Shown in pieces: positions 1-14,957 of a DNA stretch of 64,000 nucleotides. A program made the position numbers and the translations under genes. Below the pieces are notes generated by a model. That model was not told the DNA's origin and did not search any database. It worked only from the letters and a program-made list of their open reading frames with translations. The first letter of the stretch is position 1, and each line of letters starts with the position of its first letter. The stretch is from Polyodon spathula (lineage: Eukaryota > Chordata > Actinopteri > Acipenseriformes > Polyodontidae): contig NC_054534.1 of the NCBI RefSeq assembly GCF_017654505.1, forward strand, positions 20,781,752 to 20,845,751, written 5' to 3'.

Positions 1-945
1 ATTTGCTATACATTTTCCAGAAGAAATGCATCTAATTTTCACATTTGCAGTTTTGTGTTCAGACATGATCATTCAGTATGAGTTGAGTCCATTGATACAG
101 CATAGTAATAATCAAATCTGATAATAATATAAGTTTACAGTACAAATGCTTAGAATGTATGTTTTCAATATTGGCTTTTAAAACAAAAAATATTTATTAT
201 TATATTAATAAATATAATTATTAAATATGTTTTAACTATATTGAGGATTACACCTTTAAATTTAGTAGCTACTGTACATTTCTGAAGTAAAGCAGAAATA
301 TTTTATATAACTAAGCTTTACCATCCAGTAGATGAAACACCATTGTAAAAAGCACTAATGGAAAACCTTATGCCATGCCCTTCAGGATTGGCTCTTGTCC
401 AGCTCAGCACAGCACTGATAAAGGATATTCAGGAGTGATTCACTAATGATATTTCAACAATAAGGTGAAATATAGATTTAGTAGTAAGGGCAAGTAAAAC
501 ACAATCCACTCTTACAGAAACAACTCGGTGTTCAGATAATAATTTCACTCAAGTATCATGCAACCCCCTTTTATATTTTGTTCCCATTTAGCATTTGTGC
601 TGTACTGACAGAGAGTTTCACAGATCCACATTACCTTAACCTCGCACAGTTAGGCTGCAATTTATTTCTACAGAGCTGTAGGTTTCATGTTGTTATTTGG
701 TGTTAGTTTTTATTTATTGTCACGCGATTGCTCCTATAACCTATTCTATTGATCTGTGGGTGGCTTATAGCCAAGCATCAGCTGGGTGTCCTAAGGGAGA
801 GAAATAACCAGTCCCAGAAAGCCTTGAAGATTGACTGGATCATTCGAACCCCAGTGGAATCCTCCTTACACTAGAGCATCATTTAGGTTTATGTTCTTCC
901 ATCTACCTTGTTTGCTGTAAATAGCTGCTCATTATGTCAGGTCAG
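1..945. other. Non-coding leader stretch, no exon recognised
   Basis: AT-rich sequence without a convincing splice-bounded open frame. If the unrecognised gene that follows begins upstream of the window, this is intron. A pyrimidine-rich run at about 888-940 precedes the first exon candidate and looks like a splice acceptor tract, which favours the intron reading. Confidence 0.5.
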
Positions 946-1023
946 ATGAGTGCTGTGGCGTCATGGCTCAGCAGCCGTGATCAGCTTGCAGAGCACATAG
1001 GAGAAGGCCTCCAGAGGGGAAAT
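946..1023 (+). CDS. Unrecognised gene, exon candidate 1
   Basis: Open frame beginning [20 protein letters not shown] and ending at an AAT|GTATGT donor, phase 0. An ATG sits at 946, but a pyrimidine-rich tract and tandem AGs (940 and 945) lie just before it, so this is more likely an internal exon than the true start. Confidence 0.4.
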
Positions 1024-4000
1024 GTATGTGTCAAGTTCTCAAGCTGTCAAGGCGTATAAGCGACAGTTTAGGTTGAGGGTTTAAAACATTCTGGCAAGAC
1101 CCCTTTACTTCCCTGGCAAATGACTTTTACAGTTGACATTCAGTTTGAAGCAAGACAGATGTGGGTACAGTTTTCTTCAAGTTACCCTTATTCCAGTAAG
1201 GTGCAATACTGCAAACTCAATTTTGTACATCTTCAGAAGACTGAGAGCGTAAGGCAGAACCATTTATTTTGTTTGACAAGAGAAATGTTTTCTTTCTCGG
1301 TTTGATAGTACTCTGTTAAACTTTTAAACGCTTGCTTTCATCATGGTGAAAACATGTAGATATTTTTTTTTTAAAAGTATTCACAAAATGTATGTAGGTG
1401 GCTGTTTTGAAAAAATAAAACAAATAAGATTTACAAATATAATTCACAGACCTGTACATGATAAAATACAGTACACTTTATTAGATGACACATTTTATGG
1501 CTTAATAAAACAGTTGTTACGCAACTAAACATCTAAAACAAAATGAAATCCCAGCAAAAAACTAAATGTTTCACCAATTGCCTCCACTCTCTAGCAACTC
1601 CTATTTCTAAGTCTGTTTTTAGCAGCCTGTCATTGTGACTAATGTACATGCCCTCGTGTGACCCCTTCAAGAAATAAGTGTCTGAGGAAAACAGAAAACC
1701 TGAGAAATACAAGATAAATTAAGAATATATCACCTCAACAAAATAACATAACATTTTGAGTGCTCTTCCAATTCCATAAATCCCAGTCATTTTTTTTTTT
1801 CAATATTAATGAGTGACAGTGATCGCTTCATGCATAATAGTTTCACTGTTCTTCAAGTGGTTTCACCTTTGTGCCATGTTGCCAAATGTTTATGTAATTG
1901 ACAAAATGTAAATAAAGATAAAATGGAAGGTTTACTATTAAAAAGACAATAACCTGGCCAACAGCAACATTAAAACATGTTAATACATATCTTTGTACAG
2001 TTTGAAAAGATGTAAGATGAAAAAAAAAAACATGTTATTAATGCCTGGAATATTTCTGATACAAGTTTTACATTAATTCCTCTTGTAAAAACCAAAACTA
2101 AAACTAGAATCAAATTACTAACTGTAATTGCATTTTTTTTCTATTGATAATAGAATACAAATACATACCCCCTTTGCACAAATTAAGTCTAAAAAAGTAC
2201 TTAATAGCTGTTTGATTAAGTACCAAAATCATTTAGTCATTTAATGAATGGGTCTTTTATATGAGAGAGAAATATGTAGCAATAAACCATCACCCTTCAG
2301 TCCAATGCTTTTTTCTTTCAGTTTGTGATTTGCTGCCATGGAAACTGCTTTTTTTCTAAACTGGTTCTTTATTCAGTAGAAGCCTCATTTCTTCAAGGAT
2401 TAAATCACAGCATGCATTCTTTTATCACTTCCTTTTCACAACAATGTTTCTTAATAATGTTCAGTAAGATTTGCAGTTACTTTTTAGCAAACGCATTTTG
2501 TAAAACTCAGTGAAGGGTAGAGTGAAGAAAGTGTCTTTTTACAAAGGCCTAGCTATTGCTGAATGTGTTGACTCAAATGATATTCTGGAGAAGGTAAGTC
2601 AATGGATGTTGTGATGTTCTTAAATTGATTGTTTACTCTGCCTACCCTACTGTATAACAACACTAAAGGATCAGTTATGATGGGCAGCGCAGTGACCTTT
2701 CTTACAAAGGCATTTTCAATGAACTTTGTTGCAGTACATTGGTCAGTTTATGCAATAAAACTGTAAAAATAACCAGTCAAGATATAAAAAAGGTTTGTTG
2801 CTCAGTTGAGAATTCGTTGCACAAAATATATATTTTTTTTAAGTGTTATTGTCTGTAGCATTACAGTGGAGTAATAGTAAATGTGGAGTGGAGTGTAGTA
2901 AATGTTTCAGGCAAGTTTTCCAACAAAAATAAAGTAGTTTTATTTTATTTAGCTAATAAGAAACTACTTAGAAATATAATTTCTGTACAAGTTTTGTCTT
3001 CGTGGTATAATCTATTACAGTTTGCTTCAGAATTCTTTTTGTAATACAGTCATGTAGCTCATTCTGAAAGCATTACAAATCAAATAAACAATTTTGTTCA
3101 CATCAATGTAATTTCTGATGACATTACAGACCATGCGAGCGAAAGGACTGTGGTTTACTTTTTTTTTAATAGTCTGAGCGTGCACTGTAGTCTGAGTGTG
3201 GATCATAATTAGGGCTTCTGTTTTTCGGTTTTTATTAATTTCATTTTTAGGTGCTTATTTTGAGCTATTTTGTATGTTTCTATGTAAAAAAAAATTTTTT
3301 TCGGGGGGCTTTCACTTTTTATATGCTGTATGAAATCATTGTTTTTGGTTACTTTCCAAAATGCTTCAGAGTTTTTTTTCTTTCACAATAGTAGTAACTC
3401 GACAGTATTTGCACACTTAGTTGTACCTTCTTTCCTTTGCTGTCTTCCACAATAACAATCCTTATGGTCACAGGCACCTTCGGTAATGGTACAGTTAACA
3501 CGCTCAAAAATAGAAAATTCTGCCAAAAAGCTTGTTAATCTTTATTATGTCATCTTCAATACATGCCAGAGAAGAATATACAGAAATTATTAAAATATGT
3601 ATGAAATATAGGTGAAAACATTACTGTGTATTACCTTTTAGTTCCAGGCGATGAGTGTTGGATGTAGTAGCCACTAGAGGCTGCTGGAGGGCGCAAAAGA
3701 AACAGTGTTGAAATAAGAGTTGAATGAAATAAGAATACCAGCTAAAGTAAGAATGGAGACCAGTACTCTGTAGCAGCACATGCTGGGCAGACCAATCTCC
3801 TCCCTGATGAAGAAACCAACCATTCGTCAAAAGAAGGACCAAGAGAAGGTTTGCAGTTACTCATTGATTCTGAGAAGGTAAATGTGTACCGTTGAGACCA
3901 GGCCAAATAGTATATAGACTGTTTTCTGTTCATATTCTGTTTTGATATTACTGAACTAACTTACTTGATGAACAACTTCCAACGTGTTCATTCAGATCTT

Positions 4001-7000
4001 CAAGGCTTACTATTAATATAATGGTAATGGGTTTAGTTGTGGGACACACATAACCATGTAATAACATGGCAATAACTTGGTAACTGTCAACATTACCTAG
4101 CATGTGTGTGATTACAAGAAATACCTGTTTTGTAGTGTTAAAATGTAATTGCTTCAGGTAACAAGATTTTAATCACAGGGTCGTTTCCATTTGTAATTAC
4201 TCAGTTATTACAATGTTTTTATTTGGCTATTCAGGCTCTGTAATCTGAAATGCTACTTTTGGTTAATGTCCTTTATTACAAACATGCATGTAGCTGGAAT
4301 ATCCAGCCCGTCAACATTAAAGTACATAAATATAACCAAATATTTCCAGTAAATCTTAACAAATATGTATTGTCATCACTTTGTAGGTTTCACATTTCCC
4401 TGTGTAAAAGGTGCAGCTATATTCACAAGTTTATGTATAACGTACATTTGAACCGATTGAATGAACAGTATGATAAAGACTTCTTTTGAGGTGCTTTTGT
4501 AACATTTTCAAGAAACCTAAATCCTTAAACTCATGTCTAACTTTGAGTAATCAAGAAATTCCCTTCCAAGACATACCTATGTTCACAGATATGTTGCTGA
4601 ATAAATACTTTTCACCTTTAAAATGTACTTAAAATTTTTAATTCTCTATATTTTTAATATTCAGAACATGCTAGTTTGTCTGGCTTAATCACTGTATACG
4701 TGTAACATGGAGGAGTATGGAAGCGAACCTTTGACCAGCAAGAGTCTAAACCAGTGTGCAAAAGAGGCAGACTCATTTGCCCAGGGACCAGAAAGGTGGC
4801 ACTGAAATATATGTCTAAGATATAATACTATATATAATCATATTTATTGAGTGTTTATCTGAAAGATCAGCCTAAATATACTGAGGTGGTAATCTTCCAT
4901 AACATTTTCTTACAGTACCGCTGGCCCCTTTGTCATCATAAGGATTCTTCTGGTATACAGTATACTATTAATGTCTTAGATCATCAGGTGCAGTGTGAGC
5001 ACCAGCAAGTTAGTCCAAACTTGGACTCTCAGACCTTTTTTTTGGTTACCTAACTCGGTCAGCCTGAAACCAAAAAGTCACATGACGACACCACAGGGAT
5101 GGTACATAAGATACAATACAATTCTATGTTTCAGTTTGGTGCAAGATAGGAGGGTGGTGTTTAGGATAACAAGCCATTGAGAATTGAACAAAAGCTGTTA
5201 CTGTGTTCTGTTAGGCACAGTTGACTGCCTTTTAGAACCACAAACTGTCTGCAGAACCAAAAACCTGGGTATGGTATATTTAACATTTATCTGTCAATGG
5301 TTACACTCAGGTGTGTCTGATGTTCATAGTTGAGATATGATTCTTGGTGGTCTTTTAAAGGCACAGGGTTGCTTTAATCTTCTGAGTTTTAAAATATCAC
5401 CAGGATTTAATGACTAAAACAGAAAATAATGCAAAAAGAACACATGCTGATATTTCCTGCCCATACCAAGTTTCTCTTTAAAGTACTGCAAATATGTGAA
5501 CTAATATCTGCTTAACTTTAAAAGGATGGACAACTGTTGCCTTAAGGAGAGGATTCATGGAGAACAAGACAGGGGGAGTCGTGCTACCTGTGAAGAGGTG
5601 AACAGGGAAGATGCAGCATTCATTTTAACATTTCATTCATTCCCCCCAGGTTGTGAATATTTATGATTAATGTTATATACTTTTTCTCAAAGCACTTATT
5701 GTCCTCAAGTCCAACTCATGCAAAATGTTAAATACATTAAAACTGTTCTAGAATTTTTTTGGGATCCTTAGGTTCAAAAGTCTATAAACGTATATAACAT
5801 TTGGTTAAGCTTGGTGAATAGGACCCATTTATTATGTTAAGTCTCCAAGCATCACATGCTGTAACACAGAAATACAGGAATACAGTTCAGTTCAAGGTCA
5901 ATTTTCTTTATAGTTTATTTTTTTAAACAACCCTGAACAAACATATATTCTTTTTATAGGCACTGAAAAGCCCACACTTCTTGTTACTCAAGTGAGTTCT
6001 TAACAGAGTGCAGTACAAGAGCGGCTGCCCACAGGGGGCAGTGAAAAGTTCCTCTGTAAGAGAATGAGCACTCTGGAGACTGTTCAAGACGATTTCCTGG
6101 AGCACAGTATTGATCTGAGAGACGAACAAGCCCCGGTAACAAATCCCAACTACTTTCTCCCAAAGACCTTTTCAAATCCCTCTTTAATCACTAGCTAAGA
6201 GGCAGAAAATTAAGGGTTTTGCAGTTTTGAAAGGTGCACTTGTGAGAATATATGGAATAATTTTGTTCTTTTTTTAACCATATGCACACTGACAATAGAA
6301 AGTATAACCTATCAAATCCTTTAGTTATAAACTGTGAGATGTATTATTTAACAGGACACTGGATTTTTGTATTGGGATAAATTGGATAAATAAAACTTGA
6401 CGATATGCAAATGAGAATAACAACAACAACAACAACAAAAATGTGTGTTACAAAGACTGCTTTTTAATGATACCAAATGCAGACATTCACAAATAACTGT
6501 GGTATAATGCTTTGGAATATGAAATTGTATACTTGTTGTTGACCTCTGATGCAATGTGGCAATGTAGAACACAAATATTAATAATGCAGGACAATAATTT
6601 ACATTGTTGTTAACATAGTATTTTACAAGTGACATACATTAAGCTGAAAATATTAACTGCAGTGGAAATCAATAACACTGCAGTTTCACTAAGTACAGTA
6701 AAATAATATATCTTTGATATCCATCATATATATATATATAATATATTTTGTATATATAATATATATTGTAACATGGCAGGGAAGGGGTTAAGTTTCCCTG
6801 CCCAGAAACATGTGAGAATGAACATTTGGGTGTAATGGGTTAATTGTTTAATTTTTAGTTATCCCCTGCACCTGGTGTTAATTGTAAATTAGAGCCAGGT
6901 GCAGGGTATTTAAAGAAGGAAGCCAGTCTGTTCAGGGCTGCTGGTGTGTGAGGTGCCCGATTGTAGGTGTGTGCAATCGTAGTAGAAAAAAAAAAAAGGT

Positions 7001-7247
7001 AGTGTGAGAAAGCCTTTTTGTGTGTTCTGTTTTTTTTTTTCCAAGGTGTGTTACAAGTAATCAGCTTAGCTGTCCTGAGTGAGTTAAGTTCCTGTGTGTA
7101 ATAGTTAGTGCTCAAGAAAGAGCCAGGTGTTTGTTTTTATTTTTGTTTGGGTTTATTAAAAGTATGCATAAGCGCAAGAACAATCAACTTCTGTGTCCTG
7201 GGTCCTGATTTAAAGGGGCAACGAACCGTGAGAGTTGTGCAATCGTT

Positions 7248-7333
<86 letters not shown>

Positions 7334-10300
7334 CCTGAAATGTAACATGCACCATACAGTTTAAACAGCTGGAATAATCACACTTCATTTTCTTAAATGT
7401 TAATTTTACTCAAGTGTATCTAATCATTTTGACATGTTGGATATTAAATAAGACTATGTGAGATATAATAAATGCATCCAAATCCAGACAATAATTAGGG
7501 TTATATCTGTGTTATTTTTCTAAATTGTCAGGTCAGAACTGGGTCATCTGTTATAAATTATTTCTAACATTACCCAAGTGAAAGGAATGTGACATTTCTA
7601 ATACCTTGTGTAAGTTATTATCTGCAAAGAAGAATAAAACAGGTGCTAAAATGACTATGAATATATTTGCAAAGCATTGAAAATGTGTTGAAAGAACCAG
7701 TCCATATTTGCCATGATTAACAAGTTTATTGTGAAATGGTTCTTTGCAATAACATGGGTTATTTTAAATGGGAACATTTCACGTGCTCTCATACTTTATG
7801 TTAATGACTGCCTTTAATACTGTATATGCAAAACTTATTGACCCTGAGCTATAATAATTCATTCTTGAGTTGTATGCTAATATAACACAAGACATATTCC
7901 AGTTATAGGACTTCTGATAATAATGTAATTTCATGCAGGAGAGAGAGTTGCTTCTGGGGCAGCTAACAGAGGCTCAGACCGCCATTTCATACTTTATAAA
8001 ACATTCCCTGGAAGAGCACAGTGATCAGGTAAGAGCAAGTGACAGACTTGAATCACTATAGATTTAAATCATGCCATCACATTACTCTTATGAAATTCTC
8101 TAATGTTTTATGAAAGGTGAAACAAATCTGTATATTTATTTTTACTTGTGGATACTGTGTTTTAGATGTTAAAACAAGTCAAAGATGATGCAGTGTTAAC
8201 AGCCTGCAATAATTAAGTGCATAGTGTAAGCGAGATATCACAACTAATTTGATCAATGACTGTGTAACAGAATTCCCAAGAAGAGGCAGAGGCCAGTGTT
8301 CACTCTTTAACAGATAATGTATCAATGCAATCAACACATGCTGCCAAAGTAATGAATATTCTTTAAATCATAATTTTCTTCTACCTGAAAGGGACAGGAA
8401 AGGCAAGCATCGTAATTGCCACATTCGACAACAGCTGTATTTTTCTCATTTGTATGTCCCAAGTCCAAGACACATTCTTTCTGTCCCTTTCAATGGGGTT
8501 AGTATGATACAAAATACCATACTCTTATCCTAAATTTTCTTGACCATGGTGTTCTTACTTGCTGTAAATAGTGTGTCAGATGGGATTACAGCTTTATACA
8601 TCTGGGTTAGGTGTATTTGCAGAATAGGAAGTGGCTTGTTCATGTACAGTGTGAAGCTGCTAGTACCAGGGTTACATGAGGGTTATTCTACAGTAGACAT
8701 TATCATCCTTGTTTAATAGGGAGAGCTGATCTGTCTATCAAAATAATGAACAATACTGAGAATGTAAAATCTTGCAATGTATATAGAGCAAAATAAAGCT
8801 AAGAAGAAGAAGAAACCCATTCACCAGAGAGACTTAAATCAATGAGAAAATGGCTAATACAGTGCTTCTGAGAATTGGGTCCATAATCGACATGAAAGCT
8901 TTACAGCTTATTCTCTGAGGTTCGCTTCAGGATAAACCACAAAACTGTTCTAAAGTAACACTAATTGACGCACTTAGCAGTGTTCCTTTGGACTGGAAGA
9001 GTACTGAGACCAAATTACTGTCTCAGAAGTGGGCAACCTTCCCTGGACCTTTGTAAGAACCAAGCTTCTTCTGTGCCTAACTGTAAATAAATGACTGGCT
9101 TGAGCTCCAAATTTCTCATAAACAACACAATTTAATTCTATAAAAATTATATTTTTTTAACTTCTAATGTAAAATCTAATTGTGTCAATTTGCAGTATGT
9201 CCTAATTGTATAAAACTTGAAACACAAAGTAACTTGCAAAGAACTGACCTGGATGTTCTCCATATTGCTTACAGATACAAGATGTCTGGAGGCCTATTAA
9301 ATTCACCTGTAACTACAACCAGTAACGGTTCTGTTATCTAAGGACTTGCTACAGAGAACCCATATTACTCTTAAGATAAATGATTGTGCACCATAGGGCA
9401 GAGGAGTATTTCGTAGTCTGTAACTCAGATTTCTTTCATATATTTTTATTATCATTTCTGGTTCCCTAATGTCTGAATCATTGCAGTTTAACTATTACTC
9501 ATTGGTGAACTATTTTAAGAGATTTTCACATCCTTCGCTTGTAAAGAGGGGCTTGCCTTTACATACACATATGCAAGGTTTGAGGTGAGGCTCGTGGAAG
9601 AATGGAAAACGAAGAACACCCCTGACAAATTTGATATATATCAATAAGTTTGACTTAAAGGGCTATTCTTTCCAAACACATTCCGCTTTGATGAAATAAA
9701 ACCAGAGGTTTGATAAGACTGTTTAATATTTCAAACCCTTCCTAACCCCCTTCTTCTTTTTAGTGATGATCACTCAACGTTGCTAGGAAGTAAGGCATAT
9801 TGGCTTTAAGAGCCAACAAGCTTACACACAGGGTTAGTTGGAATGGGCTCAGATATGCCTTGCCATTTTTTAAGGAGCATTAAGAGATTCAACCCCACAC
9901 ACAATGCATTATCAGCTATTCCAGACCATTTTGATAAATTGTTAAGGGAAATTGGGGCTTCAGATTAATTATGGGGCAGGATTTTAGTTTGAAAATCAAA
10001 GCAAATTGATGCCTTCATTCTTTAGAAAAGAAAAAAAAAATCTTCACGTGGGGGGCGGATAACAACAGAAAAGCGGAATGTAAAGCCTGCTATACATTAT
10101 GGAATATATTGCTTTGTTGTAATTGCAATAGACAGTTTATGTTACCTGTTGCATACCTTTTTTTATTGGATTCAAGCAGTGCTTACATAGATCCTAACAG
10201 TATGAATTAGCTCTTGTTTTGTATTGGAACATATGATCGTGCCACGTAGGTATTGTGTTTTGATTGAACAAGCACAGAATATTATAATTGTGAGCTTGCC

Positions 10301-13300
10301 AATATATAAAAAACGTACTTTAAACACACACATACTACTCGTTTGGAAAGTTTGATTAATTGTATTATATTACATAAAAAGGCAACTGCTTTTGGTCATC
10401 TGTCCCTTTTTATTGTTGTTTTTGAATAATTCTAGACATCACGTTGCATGCAATCAGGTTGATTTGTAAACAGAAAGGTACTGAATCTTCTAATTAAGGA
10501 AGAGGGATAGCATTTGTGTTCGCTGACCTTGATTTACAGTAGCTTCCATGTAGACATGTTCTCCTTTGCTTGTGGATCTGGGTTTAATATTTTACTGTTT
10601 GGGTCAGTAGCTGCATGTCGACCTTTGACTAATTAGGTTTTAACATATACAGGTTTTTTTTATAGACTCCAACCCTAAGTAACATTAAAACACAGCTGGT
10701 TATGGCAAAGGTCATCTGTCCGTTTTTAGTCTTGTCAGTCAGGTTTTATGGCATGAATAATTATAGACATTAAGTCACATGCAATAAAGTGTGCAGTGTA
10801 GGGATCACAAGTTGTGTGTTGTGTACAACATTGTTACACTGGTCTTTGTGATCACTAGACAGAAGCTGGTGATTTATGAATATGGTTCTTGGGGACTACT
10901 GTAGTCACCGACCTACACATCCTTCATAGACTCAAACTCCCTACTTTTCATATTGCATCTAACCCTGCGACTTTTAAACTACTTATAAGTAGCTCTTGTT
11001 TCAGTGCTCAGTGCTTGAGGTCAGTGTTTGAGACATTCATATATACAAAATGTCTAGACATTGATAAAGTCACCATCAGCTCTTCAGACACTTCCATAAT
11101 ACAACACGATATGGTTAATGCACATATTGAATTTAAACTTGCTAAAAGCCATTAGCTAAGCCTTCTATCAGTTGAAATTACATTGTCGAAAATTATATTT
11201 TAAATAATAATGTATGCAAATATTACAACTTTATTGTGTCATAAATTTAGGAAGATTGTTATGCCAGTGACACTTTAAGCCTTAGTAATTTATTTCGTTT
11301 TCTAATCATTTCAGAAATGTTTATTGGCACCCAGCGCTGTAATGATACTGCAGTAGTGCAATACAATCCAGATGTGGATATGTTGGAGCACGTTTGTTCC
11401 CTGGCCAGCAGTAGCCAGTGCATCCTCAGTGAAGCCCTGACAGGTAGGAGTGTTGGATGGCATGAAGATACAGTTCCAGGGCAGAGAAGGGGAGAATCTG
11501 CCAAAATACTCCCTAAATGCTAACTGCTTACTGTAATCACACCTCATTTATTACATTTGAAGGGCAGAAGGACAAAGGTGCAGGGCTCTCACCTTGTAAT
11601 TAATTAAACATTTCTGTCACAGTGATTCCATTAGGATTAAAGCTAGATCAAGCATGCTTAATTACTTAAAATAACCATTTAGTGATGTTTTCCCTGTAGT
11701 TTGTTTTTCTTTCACTGTTGGTGATTTTATGGCATGTTCATTCAAATTTTAAAGACACTGAAGATTATATTTTCAACTTAGAAACCCAGGCTTGTGAAGC
11801 TCAATTACAAAAAAAAAACAAAACAAACAACATTTTTACTCTAATGACAACAGATTTGCTTTACTACTGCTTTATTACTTTAATACACCAAGCATTTAGT
11901 TTATTGTTGAATATGAGTAAGAAAGAAGGTGCTACATCATCCTAGATGGTACGCCTCATGAGCAAAGAACCATGAGCTACAGTAACTCTATGCTGGAGCA
12001 AACCAGCCTCGACTCCTTGCCAGTCAATGGGCTAAACACTATTGAAGCTGCCATGGAGAGTCCAACAAAGTCAGAGCTGCAGAACCAAATATTACAGATG
12101 TAAGTAGTTTAAGAATTGCATCTGATTTTGTGTTATTTATTTGTATTGAATGCCTGGATACCACAATCTAAAGCAAATGTGCTTACTGTTCAAAAACAAA
12201 ATGCAAACTCCAGAGGAACTGGACGAAATGGTCCTAGTAGAGAGCTGATACTAACAGTGACATATATCTCCTGACAGATAGTGGCTTTAATAGTGAGATG
12301 GTTTTTATAAGGAGCTAGCCCCACTGGTAATTTTTTAAATTTAATATAATGTTGGCTTGGTGTCATGTCACATTTGCAAACAAAAACACTGGGAGAAATA
12401 ACCATGGCGAATTCCAGTTTCTCAACTGAATTTAAATTTAACTGACATTGCATTTTCTGTTTGTTTCAGGCAAACAGAACTCAATATAAAGTCCCAACTT
12501 TATCAGGAAAAAGACCAAAGAAGCTGCCGTTTACTGTCAGATATGAAACATGTCGACTTCTTACAAAAAGTATGTGCAAAGGAAATTATTAAACAACTGT
12601 AACATGCACTCCTGAAAATATACATTTCAGTTGTGGAAGTGGAAAGTAACTTATTTGATTTGTATTTATTTGGTTAAGGAGCTGAATACAGTTAAATTAT
12701 GTACCAAGGAGGAAGGAAACAGACAATTTAATGCAAGCAAGAAAGGTCAAGGCTCTGTGATTTTATTTACAAGATTAGACATGAAGCGAAATACACAGGT
12801 TTTGAAGAAAAGGCTGGCAGCTGGTAGGATTCCTCAAGAGAGCTATGAGTTAAGACAATAAAGTAACAAAATGCATAACAGGGAGAGTCATTTTTAAATT
12901 ATTGGTGGTTTGTTTGTATTTAACAATGTCTACAGGGCTACAGGTTATATATATATAACAGAAGATTTGTTCAGCAAGAAAGAACAAAACTAACACAGCA
13001 TTTGTCAGACCTAAAGGGCTGGAGACCCCTGCTCTATAGGCTAGATAAATCAATAAAACCAAATAAGTGCTAGCCATTTTCTTGGCCTGCAAATACTGAA
13101 AACAACAATAGTTTCTATTTTGTTCCCGTACAAATTATCAAAATGTTGAATTAATTGGCTAGGCAACCAAGCATAATGTTTCACCAGATAAAATATGGAT
13201 CCACCAAAAAGACACAGTGGTGAATGTTGCCCTCTTAATGACTCGAAAGTGCACTCTATTATTTTCTCAATAAACTCTTTCCCAGAAGATATTACTTCCA

Positions 13301-14886
13301 TTAAATATTACTCGGCATTCAGGCCCAGTACTCCTTTTGAGTTTTTTTTATATGGAGATCTTATTGAAAACAGATTGTGTTTGTATAACATGGATAATCA
13401 TGTTTCTCAACAGATTGCTTCTCAGGCAATGGGGGAGTATTCCAGACTTCAGAGAGAGAGATTCAGCCAGCTTGTGAAGCAGTACACACAGCATGTTGCC
13501 TTATGTGAAGCCAAGAAAAACCCCAGTAACCTGAGAAAGAGAGCTGCTGCTGCTGCACCAGATGAATCAGAGACTCTCAGAAGAATAGAGAAGCTTCACA
13601 GGAGGGTAATTTCCACCCTCCCCCTTCATTCTTGCATTGCTTTGGCCAAAGACATGTATGAACAGTCATTTATTTATTTATTTATTTTTTATAACGCAGT
13701 CATGTTTGAAAACCAACCACTGAAGGCTTTTTCAATAAAATGACACAGGGGAAAGTATATCTGGGAATAGAATCAGTACATATCAACTAGGGATAGAAAA
13801 TGGTAGAAAACGTGAACCCAGATCCCCATTCAGAAAGTTACCGGGGTACATTTTCACACCATTTCAAGCTGACAGCTGGTAGTCTAGCATTAAATTAATT
13901 GGCACCTTAGTAACCAGGGTTCCAGGTACCCATCTCTACCACTAATAAAAACATTGGTGAAATAATGTATCCCTACCACCTTATAAGCATCATATGTATT
14001 ATCATTGGTTTGCTGCAGAACAACGGTGTACTGTAAGTGGTCTTAAAAAGCATTTAGCTGAGTCCCGGAGTGGCTCACCTGGTAAAAGCACAGCCGCATG
14101 GTATGCAGGGTAAGTCATACAGCGTAGGTTTGCGCCCTGGTTGTGCGAAGTGGCCAGTCTTCGTTGGGGATTCCGAAGGGAGCATTGCATTGGCTCTGGC
14201 TCTCCCATGGGTTAGAGAGGCAAAACTATCAGGGACTGTTTCTCATCACGTTACATTGAACCCTGCTGGCCAGGCACCCAGTGAGCTCAAAAGCAGACAC
14301 CTGTCGGTAGCTCGCTGACGTCCACTCTTGAGTTCCTGGGTGTAAAAATTATTGGACATTCCAAACTGGGGAGACAATCAGGGGGTAAAATAATGAAAAA
14401 GATTTCTTAATTAACTTTGAAATATATTTAGGAAGAATACATTGTATTTAGAAGCTAGAACCCATTACAACATCAGCAACAATAACTATTATTTGTTGAC
14501 TAGAAAAAGGAAACGTGGAACAGGAAAGAACAGGATTTGATAAGATTGATGAGCACATTGATTAATATTGAGGAGAAATCAGGCTTGTTCTTAATAAAGC
14601 CAGTACTCACGTGGAAGGGAAGGGAAGGGAAATGCATAAAAAAAAAAGTCAACCTGGCTGCCTTTGGTGATTATTAAGCAGTAGACGGCAAGGTTGTGTT
14701 GACCAGATTGGAAAGGAAAGAATGTTTAACAACATGGTCAGTTGAAAAATGCCATTGAGAGTGGCATGATTACCTTTAAATTGTAAAGAAGGCATGGATT
14801 TAGAGCTCCCTATGCCAAGGCTAAACAACATGAGAGTGTGTGTGTGTGTGTGTATATATATGTATATGTATATGTATATGTATGTG

Positions 14887-14957
<71 letters not shown>

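Noticed and set aside
3621..3933. Minus-strand frames overlapping exon candidate 3
   Set aside because: They overlap a plus-strand segment with proper splice sites and have no domain of their own.
5525..5597. Open segment starting [17 protein letters not shown] with a GTGAAC donor, considered as an extra exon of the unrecognised gene
   Set aside because: It needs incoming phase 2, but the preceding exon ends at phase 0 and its acceptor (TTTAAAAG) is poor. The chain is consistent without it.
7108..7338. Open frame ending in a long Tyr-Ile repeat, and similar frames at 14821, 26613, 29449, 45954, 62524 and 62879
   Set aside because: These are translations of (AT)n arrays, not genes.
14071..14150. 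tRNA gene
   Set aside because: A and B boxes are present, but no cloverleaf with paired acceptor stem is seen. It is a SINE head.
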